DNA of 64,000 nt from Phycisphaerae bacterium (lineage in GTDB: Bacteria > Planctomycetota > Phycisphaerae > Sedimentisphaerales > Anaerobacaceae). Position numbers and translations under genes: made by a program. Below, piece by piece: positions 35,301 through 45,830 of the stretch. The DNA lies in assembly GCA_017993835.1 (NCBI GenBank), contig JAGOLX010000014.1, forward strand, positions 61,159 through 125,158, given 5' to 3'. The stretch's first letter is position 1; each line of letters begins with the position of its first letter. The notes below the pieces were generated by a model that was not told where the DNA came from, searched no databases, and saw nothing but the letters and a program-made list of their open reading frames with translations.

Positions 35301-36443
35301 TCAGTTCGCGTACATGCTATGGCATTGCGCTTTCGCCGGTTCGACGCCCGATGGGGCCGCCGACTGCGAGGAATCGCACCCCAGCGTCTCTTTCAGTCTT
35401 AGGGCATCGCCCCGGGCGTAATCGACCCACCGGCCCATCGCGGCGGTCATCCGCTCGATGGCCGCGACGCTCGTTCGCGGCGACAGATCGCAACCGGCCC
35501 TGCCGGGATAGATATCATACAATCGCCGGACCGAATCCGGCGTGAAATTGGGCATAACTACATTGGCACCGGCCGCCAGGGCTTTCGCCCGCTCGTCCCG
35601 GCCGTGCAGCGACCCGATCGCGGTGCTGGCCGGGATATGGGCCTTCGGGCAGACAATCCGCGTCAGGGCGATCATCTTCAGGGTCATGGTCAAGTCGCCC
35701 GCCGGTTCGTCGGCCAGAGGGGTCTGCGAATGGGGGATAAAGGGACTGACGCTGATCATATCGAAACCACCGCGTTTGAAGAACTGGATGTCGCCGGCCA
35801 GGCTCTCGACGGTCTGGCCCGGCAACCCGACGAGACTGCCGCTGCCAGTCTGGTATCCCAGAGCGGCCAGGTCCTCCAAGCACCTTGTCCTGTTCTCAAA
35901 GCTCATGCCGGGATGGAGTTCTCCATAGAGCCGGGGATCGGAGGTCTCGATCTTGAGCAGGTACCGATCTGCGCCCGCCTGTTTCCATGCCTGGTACTCC
36001 TCGCGGCTCCGCTCGCCGACACAGAGCGTCAGGGCCGCATCGAGAGACCGTCGGATCTCGGCGACGACCTCTCTCAACCAATCGGCGTCGAGATTATCCT
36101 CTTCGCCGCTCTGGAGCACAACGGTTTTCATGCCGGCCTCGTGAATATTCCGAACGGCGGCCAGCACCTGATCCCGGGTCAGCCGGTACCGCGCCAGGCG
36201 CATGTTCCGCCGGTTCAGGCCGCAGTACAGACACGTGTTGCGACAGACGTTGGAGAACTCGACGATCCCCCGCAGGAGCACGCCGTCCCCGACCGATTGC
36301 CGCCGAACCGAGTCCGCGAAACCGTACAGACGTTCCTGCTCCGCGGGGTCCGTAGCGCGCAGAACGAGGCTCAAATCGCCGCGGTCGGGCATCTCGGCCG
36401 CGTGAATCCGCTCGACGACCCTCTCTATGCCGCCACGGATCAC
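35301..36443 (-). CDS. hydE: [FeFe]-hydrogenase maturase HydE (radical SAM)
   Basis: 380 residues. Radical-SAM enzyme that helps build the diiron subcluster of the H-cluster. Radical-SAM motif CRNTCLYCGLN (C-x3-C-x2-C), then RYRLTRDQVLAAVRNI, LQSGEE, LKIETSDPRLY, LVGLPGQTVESL and ISVSPFIPHSQTPL, all HydE-like. Start is the GTG at 36443 that overlaps the hydC stop as GTGA; the longer reading frame upstream is hydC in another phase. Coupled translation with hydC is therefore likely. Confidence 0.92.
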   Translation of the reverse strand: MIRGGIERVVERIHAAEMPDRGDLSLVLRATDPAEQERLYGFADSVRRQSVGDGVLLRGIVEFSNVCRNTCLYCGLNRRNMRLARYRLTRDQVLAAVRNIHEAGMKTVVLQSGEEDNLDADWLREVVAEIRRSLDAALTLCVGERSREEYQAWKQAGADRYLLKIETSDPRLYGELHPGMSFENRTRCLEDLAALGYQTGSGSLVGLPGQTVESLAGDIQFFKRGGFDMISVSPFIPHSQTPLADEPAGDLTMTLKMIALTRIVCPKAHIPASTAIGSLHGRDERAKALAAGANVVMPNFTPDSVRRLYDIYPGRAGCDLSPRTSVAAIERMTAAMGRWVDYARGDALRLKETLGCDSSQSAAPSGVEPAKAQCHSMYAN

Positions 36444-36973
36444 AACTTCTCTTTCTCCGCCTGCTTGCGGTAGTCCTTGAGGATCTGAACGATCTTCTTG
36501 GGCGTCAGCTCGCCGTGGATCTTGTCGCCGATCATCGTGACCGGGGCCAGGCCACAGGCACCGAGACAGCGGGCCGGTGCCAGGGAGAACACCCCGTCCT
36601 CGGTCACGCCGCCGACGTCGATCTTCAGTTCGTCCTTCACAGTCTGCAGGAGCTGGGCGGCGCCCTTGACGTAGCAGGCCGTCCCCAGGCACAGCGCGAT
36701 CTCATACCGCCCCGGCGGCGTCAGTTTGAAGTAGTGGTAGAAGGTCGCGACGCCCCAGATGTGCGCCGTCGGAACGCCCATCGTTTCCGCGATCTCGTCC
36801 ATCACCGGCTTCGCGAGGTATCCGAACAGCCCCTGAGCCTTGTGCAGGATGGAAATCAACTGTGAGTGAGGGTTCTCACCCGCCTTCATCTGCGCCATGT
36901 GTTCGCGGAGGTCGGCCATCTTCTCCTCGTGGGTTGCCGGCGCCGCCTTTTCCTTGATAGAGGTTTTCGTCAT
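36440..36973 (-). CDS. hydC: hydrogenase gamma subunit, NuoE-like [2Fe-2S] protein
   Basis: 177 residues. Thioredoxin-fold [2Fe-2S] subunit of NAD-linked bifurcating hydrogenase. Helical N-terminal part (HSQLISILHKAQGLFGYL, VPTAHIWGVATFYHYF) and cluster cysteines in CLGTACYVKGA and CLGACGLAP. Start chosen at ATG 36973; the ribosome site is weak (GGAA 16 bases away). It stands between hydG and hydE rather than next to hydB, so the structural genes are split by a maturase gene. Confidence 0.9.
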   Translation of the reverse strand: MTKTSIKEKAAPATHEEKMADLREHMAQMKAGENPHSQLISILHKAQGLFGYLAKPVMDEIAETMGVPTAHIWGVATFYHYFKLTPPGRYEIALCLGTACYVKGAAQLLQTVKDELKIDVGGVTEDGVFSLAPARCLGACGLAPVTMIGDKIHGELTPKKIVQILKDYRKQAEKEKL

Positions 36974-37029
36974 GTGTGAAGCCCTGGTTCCTTTCTCAAC
37001 AGGATTGCGCGACCGCGCAATCGTCAATT

Positions 37030-38538
37030 CTAGAAATACAAATCCCTCTGCCCGGTCCGGGTCTTTTCGTAGTAGCTCATGAACGTCTCGAAGACCTCGG
37101 GCATCCGTTGTTTGATCTGCTCGATCTCCTGGGCGATGACCTTCTCGCCGGCCGCCAGGGTCTCGGGGCTGGCGAAATCGTCAAGCCACTCGCGGAACGT
37201 GATGACCGCGTTGAGCTTGCAGAACTGTCCTTCCTTGCCGCTTCGCAACAGGCCCATGATCTTCTGCCCGGTGCGTCCGCAGCGATAGCCGGCGGTGCAG
37301 AACGACGTGATCGAGCCGGCCTGGGCCAGCTCGCGAATGACCTCGTCCAGCGACCGGGTGTCGCCCAGGATGAACTGCTGTCGGTCGTCCTGCTGGCGGT
37401 CGTCGGGCCGGTCGGCGTATCCGCCAATCCCGATGCGACTGGACGCATCCAACTGCGTGCAGCCCAGGGGCAGAGTTTCACGACGAAGCTGGGCGGTCTC
37501 GCGAGCGGTGATAATCATGCCGGTGTAGGGTACCGCGAGCCGAATCACAGTCACCAACCGCTTGAAATCCTCGTCACTGACTCGGTGCGGAAGATCCTCG
37601 ACGAACGGCGTGTTGTGTGCGGGCTCCAGTCTCGGGAAGGAGACCGTGTGCGGCCCGATCCCGAACTTCTTCTCCAGATCGATCGAGTGGCACAGAAGCG
37701 CCAGGACCTCGAACTTCCAGTCGTACAGACCGACCAACGGCGCGATCCCCACGTCGTCGACCCCGGCTTCCATCGCGCGGTGCATGCAGTACAGCCGCCA
37801 GCGGTAGTTGCCTTTGATCGTGTTGCCTGGGTGCAACCGCTCGTAGGTCTTGCGGTGATACGTCTCCTGGAACACCTGGAACGTGCCGATGCCCGCGTCC
37901 TTGAGGACACGAAGCTCCTCGATCTGGAGCGGGGCGGCATTGACGTTGCAGCGTCGGATCTGTCCCCAGCCGCGTCGGGTCTTGACCTTCACGTCGTAGA
38001 GGGTCCGCAGCGTCTCGGCGATGTAGTCGACGCCGGACTTCGGATGCTCGCCATAGACCACGATCAGACGCTTGTGGCCGATATGGCCGGCCAGGACCTC
38101 GGCCTCCCGACGGACTTCGTCCTGCGACAGAATCCGTCGGGTTTCCTTCCGATTGCTGCACCGAAAACCGCAGTAGACGCAGTCGTTGACGCACAGGTTG
38201 CTCAGGTACAGCGGCGCGAAGGTCACGATGCGATTGTCGTAAACCTTCGTCTTGACCGTCGCGGCGGCCTGCCGCATCTCGGCGAGCAGCTCCGGATCCG
38301 TGACATGGAGCAGACACGCCGTCTCATCCAGCGTCAAGGTCTCGATGGCGAGAGACTTGGCCAGGATGTCCCGGACCCGCCGAGCGTCGCAGCCCTGGTT
38401 GGCCGCGAGAGCCCGCTCGATCGCGGGCTCGTCGACGAAGTCCCGACCGTTGTCGAGGTACTTCTCGATCTGCTCGGGTTTGATCCGGTCCTGGATCCAC
38501 CCGCGGGTGGACTGGTCACTCTTCAAAACCGTCGTCAC
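37030..38538 (-). CDS. hydG: [FeFe]-hydrogenase maturase HydG (radical SAM tyrosine lyase), variant C-terminal motif
   Basis: 502 residues. Splits tyrosine to give the CO and CN ligands of the H-cluster. Radical-SAM motif CVNDCVYCGF; ThiH/HydG-like features RLIVVYGEHPKSGV, FQETYHRKTYERLHP, PHTVSFPRLEPA. The auxiliary cluster motif is expected to be C-x2-C-x22-C. Here the region reads SFCTAGYRCGRTGQKIM then QFC: the second Cys of the expected spacing is Gly, with a Cys three residues later. GTG at 38538 has AAGGGG at proper distance; a GTG three codons upstream is closer to that site. Confidence 0.92.
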   Translation of the reverse strand: MTTVLKSDQSTRGWIQDRIKPEQIEKYLDNGRDFVDEPAIERALAANQGCDARRVRDILAKSLAIETLTLDETACLLHVTDPELLAEMRQAAATVKTKVYDNRIVTFAPLYLSNLCVNDCVYCGFRCSNRKETRRILSQDEVRREAEVLAGHIGHKRLIVVYGEHPKSGVDYIAETLRTLYDVKVKTRRGWGQIRRCNVNAAPLQIEELRVLKDAGIGTFQVFQETYHRKTYERLHPGNTIKGNYRWRLYCMHRAMEAGVDDVGIAPLVGLYDWKFEVLALLCHSIDLEKKFGIGPHTVSFPRLEPAHNTPFVEDLPHRVSDEDFKRLVTVIRLAVPYTGMIITARETAQLRRETLPLGCTQLDASSRIGIGGYADRPDDRQQDDRQQFILGDTRSLDEVIRELAQAGSITSFCTAGYRCGRTGQKIMGLLRSGKEGQFCKLNAVITFREWLDDFASPETLAAGEKVIAQEIEQIKQRMPEVFETFMSYYEKTRTGQRDLYF

Positions 38539-38551
38539 AAGAACCACCCCC

Positions 38552-40333
38552 TTAGACGATCTTCAACTCCGGCGAGACGATGCCCTTGGGCAGTTTCGCC
38601 TTGTAATGCGTGTGCAGCAGCTCGTGCGATTTCTCGCTGAGCGGCCGGCCAAGGAACTCGCGGTACAGCCGCTGGACGTCCGGGTTGTCGTGGCTTCGAC
38701 GGATCGTCTTGCCCCGGTCCAGGTCGTAGAGCGCCTGGGCCCGCAGGCGGAGCGCCTCTTCGTCGAGTGGGATCGAGTTGGCCGTCGCGTAGGGCTGGCC
38801 GCCGCCGCCGATGCAGCCGCCGGGACAGCCCATGATCTCGATGAAATGGAACCGATTGCGATCCTTGCGGACCATTTCCATGACCTTGTGGGCGTTGCCC
38901 AGGCCGTGCGCCACCGCCAGACGCAGTTCCTTGCCGTCCAGGCTGATCTTGGCTTCCTTGACGCCTTTGAAGCCTCGGATGTCGGCCATCTCGATGTCGA
39001 TCAGCGTCTCGCCCGTGTACAGTTCGTATGCGGTGCGGACGGCCGCCTCCATGACGCCGCCGGTGACTCCGAAAATGGCGCCGGCGCCGGACGACAGGCC
39101 CAGCGGAGCGTCCGGTTTCTCCGGCTGGATATTCACGAAGTCGATCCCGGCGGACTTGATCATCCAGCCCATCTCGCGGGTCGTGACGACGATGTCCGTC
39201 GTCCGCATCCCGTGGACCTCCAGTTCGGGCCGGGCGGCCTCGAACTTCTTGGCGGTGCAGCACATCGTCGCGACGCTGAGGATCTTCTTCGGGTCGATCT
39301 TCATCTTCTCGGCCCAGTACGTCTTGAACATCGCCGAGGCCATGGACATGGGCGACTTCGCCGTCGAGATATTGTCCACCATGTCCGGGTAGAACTGCTC
39401 GACATATTTCATCCACGCACTGGAGCAGGACGTGATCAAAGGCAGAGGCCCGTTGCCCTGGACGCGCTCCAGGAACTCGCTGCCTTCTTCCATAATCGTC
39501 AGGTCCGCGGCAAACTGCGTGTCGAAGACGTAGTCGAAGCCCAGCCGGCGGAATGCGGCGATGAGCTGGCCTTCCATGTTCCGGCCCGGGGCCAGGCCGA
39601 AGGCCTCGCCGATGGCGGCCCGAACGGACGGTGCAAACTGTACGACCTTGATCAGGTTCTTGTCGTTGAGCTTCTCGAACAGCTCCTGCGTATGGTTCTT
39701 CTCGACGAAGGAGGCCGTCGGACAGACGTTGATGCACTGGCCGCAACCGCTGCAGACCGTTTCCGCGAACGGCATGTTGTACGCAGGCATAACCACCGTG
39801 TTGAAACCGCGATGGGCCTGGGTCAGACAGTGGACGCCCTGGATCTCCGAGCACATTCGCACGCAGCGCCCGCAGAGGATGCACTTGTCCGGATCGCGGA
39901 TCACGCTGGCGCCGGAGAGATCCTTCTCGTAGTGCTTTCGCTCGCCGGTGAAGTGGCGATGGCGAATGCCCATCGAGTAGACCAGGCGCTGGAGCTCGCA
40001 ATTGCCGTCGCGCTCGCAGGTGTGGCAGTCCTCGGGATGGTTGTCCACGAGCAGCTCGACGATGTCGCGTCGGGCCTGGCGGACCTCCTTCGTGTTCGTG
40101 TGGACCTTCATGCCGTCGGCCACCGGATAGCAGCACGAGGCCACGAAGTTCCGCATTCCTTCCACCTCGACGATGCAGACCCGGCACGCCCCCTCGATGG
40201 AGAGCTTGGGATGATAGCACAGGCGAGGGATGTGGTAGCCGCACTTGTCCGCCGCCTGCATGATCGTTTGGCCGGGATCGACCTTGTATTCCCTGTTGTT
40301 GATCGTGATCGTAATCTTCTTCGTATTGTCCAT
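38552..40333 (-). CDS. hydA: [FeFe]-hydrogenase catalytic subunit, group A modular type
   Basis: 593 residues. Reversible H2 oxidation/proton reduction in the cytoplasm. N-terminal [2Fe-2S] domain (C39, C50, C53, C67), His/Cys [4Fe-4S] site (H99, C103, C106, C112), two [4Fe-4S] sites (C151/154/157/161 and C194/197/200/204), then the H-domain. Motif L1 is TSCSSAW (C303), L2 is TMCCTAKKFE (C359) and L3 is EIMGCPGGCIGGG (C503, C507). The usual MPC of L2 is MCC, and L1 lacks the Cys-Pro or Ser-Pro pair after its first Cys. Together with hydB and hydC it should form an electron-bifurcating or NAD-dependent complex. Confidence 0.95.
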   Translation of the reverse strand: MDNTKKITITINNREYKVDPGQTIMQAADKCGYHIPRLCYHPKLSIEGACRVCIVEVEGMRNFVASCCYPVADGMKVHTNTKEVRQARRDIVELLVDNHPEDCHTCERDGNCELQRLVYSMGIRHRHFTGERKHYEKDLSGASVIRDPDKCILCGRCVRMCSEIQGVHCLTQAHRGFNTVVMPAYNMPFAETVCSGCGQCINVCPTASFVEKNHTQELFEKLNDKNLIKVVQFAPSVRAAIGEAFGLAPGRNMEGQLIAAFRRLGFDYVFDTQFAADLTIMEEGSEFLERVQGNGPLPLITSCSSAWMKYVEQFYPDMVDNISTAKSPMSMASAMFKTYWAEKMKIDPKKILSVATMCCTAKKFEAARPELEVHGMRTTDIVVTTREMGWMIKSAGIDFVNIQPEKPDAPLGLSSGAGAIFGVTGGVMEAAVRTAYELYTGETLIDIEMADIRGFKGVKEAKISLDGKELRLAVAHGLGNAHKVMEMVRKDRNRFHFIEIMGCPGGCIGGGGQPYATANSIPLDEEALRLRAQALYDLDRGKTIRRSHDNPDVQRLYREFLGRPLSEKSHELLHTHYKAKLPKGIVSPELKIV

Positions 40334-40342
40334 GTTCTATCC

Positions 40343-42136
<1,794 letters not shown>

Positions 42137-42156
42137 TGTGCGATTCCTTTCCTTCT

Positions 42157-42513
42157 TCAGTCGATGACCCACTCTTTGATGATTTCGCCGTTCTTGATGT
42201 GTCGCTCGATGATCTGCTGCGCCCGGTCTTTGTCCACCTTGCCGTACTTGACGGGGCTCTTGCCCGCCTCGATCACCTCGACGGTCGGCTCCAGGTTGCA
42301 GCGCCCGGCGCAACCCTTCTGGCTCAGGTACACATCGGTCAAGCCGCGACTGACGGCCTTCTGAAACACCTCCATCACATCTTTCGAGCCGGCGGCAATT
42401 TCGCACGTGGCCATGCCCACATAGACTCTCTTCGTGGAGAGGTAGCCCTTGCCGATGATTCGACTAACCGCCTCGGCCCGTTTCTTTTTGACCAGTTCCA
42501 ATGGGGTCGGCAT
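42157..42513 (-). CDS. thioredoxin-like [2Fe-2S] ferredoxin of the hydrogenase operon
   Basis: 118 residues; ATG behind AGGAA. The fold pattern (RVYVGMATCEIAAGSKDVMEVF, LSQKGCAGRCNLEPTVEV) is that of thioredoxin-like [2Fe-2S] proteins as at the start of NuoF/HydB. Only three cysteines are seen (C37, C68, C72), one fewer than the usual four cluster ligands, so cluster binding is uncertain. It lies 20 bases upstream of hydB and resembles the extra small subunit (HydD-like or NuoE-related) in tetrameric NAD(P)-linked hydrogenases. Confidence 0.78.
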   Translation of the reverse strand: MPTPLELVKKKRAEAVSRIIGKGYLSTKRVYVGMATCEIAAGSKDVMEVFQKAVSRGLTDVYLSQKGCAGRCNLEPTVEVIEAGKSPVKYGKVDKDRAQQIIERHIKNGEIIKEWVID

Positions 42514-42553
42514 TTGTTCGGTTCCTTTCTAATCACGTTCCGAGAGTCGGAGA

Positions 42554-44446
42554 CTATGCCGGATCTCCGCTCTTCGGAACTCCCGTTTCAATATCGAATA
42601 CAAACGAGTTCCCGTGTTCGCGAGGCTCGACCGCGATAGTGCCTCCATGCCGCTCGATGATCTGTTTGGTGATGTACAGACCCAGTCCGGTGCCCTTGAC
42701 CTTCTTGGTCTCCGGATTGTCGAGCCTCGAGAACTTCTGGAACAACCTGCCCCGCTGCTCCTCGCTCATGGGCGTTGAATCGTTGTACACATCGACGTGG
42801 ACCGTGCCGTTGACCTGCCGGGCGGTGACCTTGATCTGCCCGGCGTCCGGACTGTACTTGATCGCGTTGCTGACCAGGTTGTTGGCCACGATCTGCATCA
42901 GGTCCGAATCGGCGTTCACCACCAGATCGGGGCTCACCTCGTTCACGATCTTCAGGTTCTTCTTCACGGCCATCGGCGCCAGAGAGCTGATCGAACTGTC
43001 GAATACGTCCTTCTTCAGGTTCAGGTGCGTTTTGTTGACGGGCAATTCGCCCCTCTCGACCCGACCCAGGCTCAGGAACTTCTTGACCGTGGCGTCCAGG
43101 TAGTCCATGTTCCTCGTGACCGAATCCATGGCCTTTCGCTGCTTGAAGTTGATCAGGCCGAGGTATCCGTCGCGCACGGCGTACGCATTCATCACCGCCG
43201 AAGCCAGAATCCCTTTGAGCTCGTGGGCGACGAAACCGATCAGGTCGATGTAGCTCTTGTTCATCGCCGCCAGTTTCTCGTTGGAGACCCGAAGGCTCTC
43301 CTCTCGATCCTTGAGCCCGACGGCCATGGCGTTGAACGCCTCCGCCATGCTGTTGATTTCCTTGATCGACGTATCCCCCTTGACCTGGTATCCCCAGTCG
43401 CCGGAGGCCAGACACTCGCTGGCGTGGACCACCTCGATGAGCGGCCGGGAAATCGTTCCGGCCAGAACGAATGCGAACAGCACCGCGATGACCGACACGC
43501 CGGCCACCGACAGCAGGAACAACTGCATGACCTCTCGAGCCATGTCGGTAAACGGCTGCTCCAGGGTCCCCACGTACAGAATCCCGATGATGTCGCCGTG
43601 GATGTTGCGGATCGGCTCATACGCACTCTTGTAGTAGTCGGTGACGACGAAAGCCCTCTCGTCCCACGTCCGCCCCTGCTTGACCACCGCCCGGTAGACC
43701 TCGTCGGACACCTGCGTTCCGATGGCCCGCTGGCCGCCCTGGTCCTGGACGTTCGTGGCAATCCTCACACCATCGAGGAAGATCGTCACGGTGCCGACGG
43801 GCTTGTCCTTGTACATCTCGGAGCCGAAGACCATCTCTCGGACGTGGTCCACAAAGGTGTAGTCGCGATTGATCGCACGGCCGCCGTAGAGAACGCCTGC
43901 GATCTCGCGCTCGCCGTTGAGGATCGGCACGGCGTATTCCTTGGCCAGGACCGAATCGACCACCCTCTTGCCTGTCGGCGTGGCCTTGGGCGTCAACTTG
44001 ATCTCGATCGGAATCTTACCCGGGAAGTTGGCGTCCATCGCCGCCAGTTCCTGGGCTGAGATGATCCGGGTGCCTCCGACAGGCTGGCCCTTTTTCACGG
44101 CCGCTTGGGCGATCTCGCTGGACAGCGAGTCGAAACCGTCGCGGGTCACGTACTGCACGTAGTGAACGCTCTTGTCCTTCAACGCCTCCATGTTGCCGTT
44201 CGGCCAGACCAGCTTCAACGCCTGGCCGATTCGTTCGATCTCCGACGTATAGACCGTCCGCGCCGTCGTCAGATCGTTGCGAACCTTCTGCTCGGCCCGC
44301 TCGATGATATCCTTCTGGACTACCCAATAACCCAGCAGGGCGATCGAAATCGACAGCACGAGGATCACCATAAGGAACGAGAGGAGAATTCTCGTCTTAA
44401 CGGATACCGGCGGCAGTATGTGGTCAGTTCCCGTTTTCACTGGCAT
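42554..44446 (-). CDS. sensor histidine kinase with extracytoplasmic Cache-type sensor
   Basis: 630 residues. TM1 at about 17-40, a large outer sensor at about 45-305 with Cache-like stretches (YAVPILNGEREIAGVLYGG, SAYEPIRNIHGDIIGILYVG), TM2 about 307-330, HAMP, HisKA-like helix with His in IGFVAHELKGILAS, and HATPase (NNLVSNAIKYSPD, GTGLGLYITKQII). The kinase His is followed by LKG rather than LRT/LKTP. The ATG overlaps the rex stop by 23 bases, so it is translated with rex. Ligand unknown; position in the operon suggests control of hydrogenase, with the terminal receiver as partner. Confidence 0.87.
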   Translation of the reverse strand: MPVKTGTDHILPPVSVKTRILLSFLMVILVLSISIALLGYWVVQKDIIERAEQKVRNDLTTARTVYTSEIERIGQALKLVWPNGNMEALKDKSVHYVQYVTRDGFDSLSSEIAQAAVKKGQPVGGTRIISAQELAAMDANFPGKIPIEIKLTPKATPTGKRVVDSVLAKEYAVPILNGEREIAGVLYGGRAINRDYTFVDHVREMVFGSEMYKDKPVGTVTIFLDGVRIATNVQDQGGQRAIGTQVSDEVYRAVVKQGRTWDERAFVVTDYYKSAYEPIRNIHGDIIGILYVGTLEQPFTDMAREVMQLFLLSVAGVSVIAVLFAFVLAGTISRPLIEVVHASECLASGDWGYQVKGDTSIKEINSMAEAFNAMAVGLKDREESLRVSNEKLAAMNKSYIDLIGFVAHELKGILASAVMNAYAVRDGYLGLINFKQRKAMDSVTRNMDYLDATVKKFLSLGRVERGELPVNKTHLNLKKDVFDSSISSLAPMAVKKNLKIVNEVSPDLVVNADSDLMQIVANNLVSNAIKYSPDAGQIKVTARQVNGTVHVDVYNDSTPMSEEQRGRLFQKFSRLDNPETKKVKGTGLGLYITKQIIERHGGTIAVEPREHGNSFVFDIETGVPKSGDPA

Positions 44447-45068
44447 TGACGAAGTAAATCAGGTTCTCAAGTTCGGTTTCGAGGTTGATGTTGTTCACGA
44501 TGCAGCCGCTGGGCGCCTTCAGGCAGATCGGCGCGAAATTCATGACCCCTTTGACCCCGGCGGAGAGCAGTAGGCCGAGCACCTGCTGGGCAGCGTAGTC
44601 GGGAACAGCCACAATCGCAAGGGTGACGTTGCGGTGCTTGACGAACTCGCTCAGCCGCTCCAACGGCAGCACGGGCGGCGTGTCCTCGGGAGCGTACTTC
44701 GCGGGATCAATGTCGAAACCGGCCGCGATGTTGATCCCGCTCCTCTCGAAACCTGGGTAGTGCAGCAGCGCCCTGCCGATGTTGCCGACTCCGATCAGGA
44801 CAAACTCCTGGAGCTGCTCTTTGCCCAGAATCTTGTTGAGCTGATCCGCCAGGTCCTGCACCTTGTAGCCGCCGCGTCGATTTCCCGTGATTCCAAACAG
44901 GGAGAAGTCCTTGCGGACCTGCGCAGCCGTCACGCCGGCCGCATCCGCCAGATTATCGGAGAAGACCCGCACGAAATTCAGTGCTCTCAGCCGATTCAGC
45001 GCGTTCTTATACCTGGATAATCTGATTATGCAGCTTCTGTTGGCCATAGTCTGCATACCCTGTTTCAC
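44424..45068 (-). CDS. rex: redox-sensing transcriptional repressor Rex
   Basis: 214 residues. N-terminal winged helix (LSRYKNALNRLRALNFVRVFSDNLADAAGV) with the DNA-contact part VRKDFSLFGITGNRRGGYKV, then a Rossmann domain (VLIGVGNIGRALLHYPGF) that binds NADH/NAD, and the domain-swap helix at the end. Rex releases DNA when NADH is high, turning on fermentative and H2 genes. First gene of the hydrogenase operon, so probably autoregulating. GTG at 45068 has GAGGA at the right distance; internal ATGs at 45056 or 45047 have none. Confidence 0.93.
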   Translation of the reverse strand: MKQGMQTMANRSCIIRLSRYKNALNRLRALNFVRVFSDNLADAAGVTAAQVRKDFSLFGITGNRRGGYKVQDLADQLNKILGKEQLQEFVLIGVGNIGRALLHYPGFERSGINIAAGFDIDPAKYAPEDTPPVLPLERLSEFVKHRNVTLAIVAVPDYAAQQVLGLLLSAGVKGVMNFAPICLKAPSGCIVNNINLETELENLIYFVNASENGN

Positions 45069-45136
45069 TCACTGTCCTCGTTCGACATCGACATAGACGG
45101 GGTGCCCCCCAGATGCTCCACAGATCTTTGGTGCAC

Positions 45137-45165
45137 ATTATCGAACATAAACACCACAAAGTCAA
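45137..45165 (-). promoter_or_regulatory. sigma-70-type promoter of the rex-hyd operon
   Basis: Minus strand TTGACT (45165-45160), 17 bases, GATAAT (45142-45137). The start codon of rex is about 70 bases downstream. The spacer contains TTGTGGTGTTTATG, which holds a TTGTG half-site but no clear Rex palindrome. Confidence 0.7.
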
Positions 45166-45236
45166 GCGGCATGTTGCACCTTTTGTCACATTTTTGAGAC
45201 CGCACCGGTCACAAACAAGACCTGAACGTAAACTGA

Positions 45237-45271
45237 ATTGCACAGAAATGGCCGATATCAGGATGTGCAAT
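45237..45271. promoter_or_regulatory. 8-bp inverted repeat, possible regulator site
   Basis: ATTGCACA (45237-45244) and TGTGCAAT (45264-45271) are perfect inverted copies 19 bases apart. It lies about 75 bases upstream of the rex operon -35. The regulator is unknown. Confidence 0.4.
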
Positions 45272-45452
45272 ATACGCTTGCAGAGCAACCCTATCGTGAT
45301 GCGCCACATATAAGATCTTATGGAAACAAGCCTTACGAGAATCCGACCTACATGTCGCGCCACAACTCGCCGGCCGACCCACACGGAGAGGATCGCCTGG
45401 AGTTATCACTTGGCCGGGAGAATCTTCGGACCCGAAGACCAGGGTGAAGAAG

Positions 45453-45500
45453 AAAGCCCCGCGGTGCGGAGGGAGAGGAAGCGAGACTACGCGGGGCTTT
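45453..45500. terminator. strong 11-bp hairpin with A/T tails
   Basis: AAAGCCCCGCG (45453-45463) and CGCGGGGCTTT (45490-45500) form a perfect stem with a 26-base loop; it can act in both directions. No gene ends close by, so it may terminate a non-coding transcript. Confidence 0.65.
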
Positions 45501-45830
45501 GTGATGCACACAGTATCGCAGGCACCTTCATATGCCCACGAACTCTCTTGAACCACATGGTCACCGGCGGTTCCTGCCTGCCGCAACCACTGGTTCCATC
45601 ATGCCCTACGCAGGCCGTCGCACAGAGTTCACTATTGTTGCGAAAATCTTGCACTGCATTACGTAATAACATCAGAGAGGTCGCACCGAAGGCGTCGCCG
45701 GGTTGGACGGCAGTTTCACAGAACAATTCGTCCCGACGGCTGTACAAGTAGGACGACGGCCCATGATGGGCACCTCGGCATACATACGCGGACCGGCAAG
45801 AGCGGGAGAATACAGAAGAAAGGAAGAAGG

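Larger units (their letters stand above)
45166..45830. other. 665-bp region with structured sequence and no supported gene
   Basis: Between the divergent rex operon and the ferritin-like gene. It contains two GTCACA direct repeats (about 45185 and 45209), a palindrome (45237-45271), further GC-rich inverted segments (about 45360-45450) and a strong terminator-like hairpin (45453-45500). Frames here lack protein-like composition. A small RNA ending at the hairpin is possible. Confidence 0.5.

Noticed and set aside
45143..45220. Rex operator in front of rex
   Set aside because: TTGTG half-sites occur (for example in the promoter spacer) but none forms the TTGTGAA-N4-TTCACAA palindrome expected for Rex; not strong enough to call.
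45209..45586. 125-codon frame on the minus strand upstream of rex
   Set aside because: Crosses the strong hairpin at 45453-45500, has no protein-like pattern and no ribosome site.
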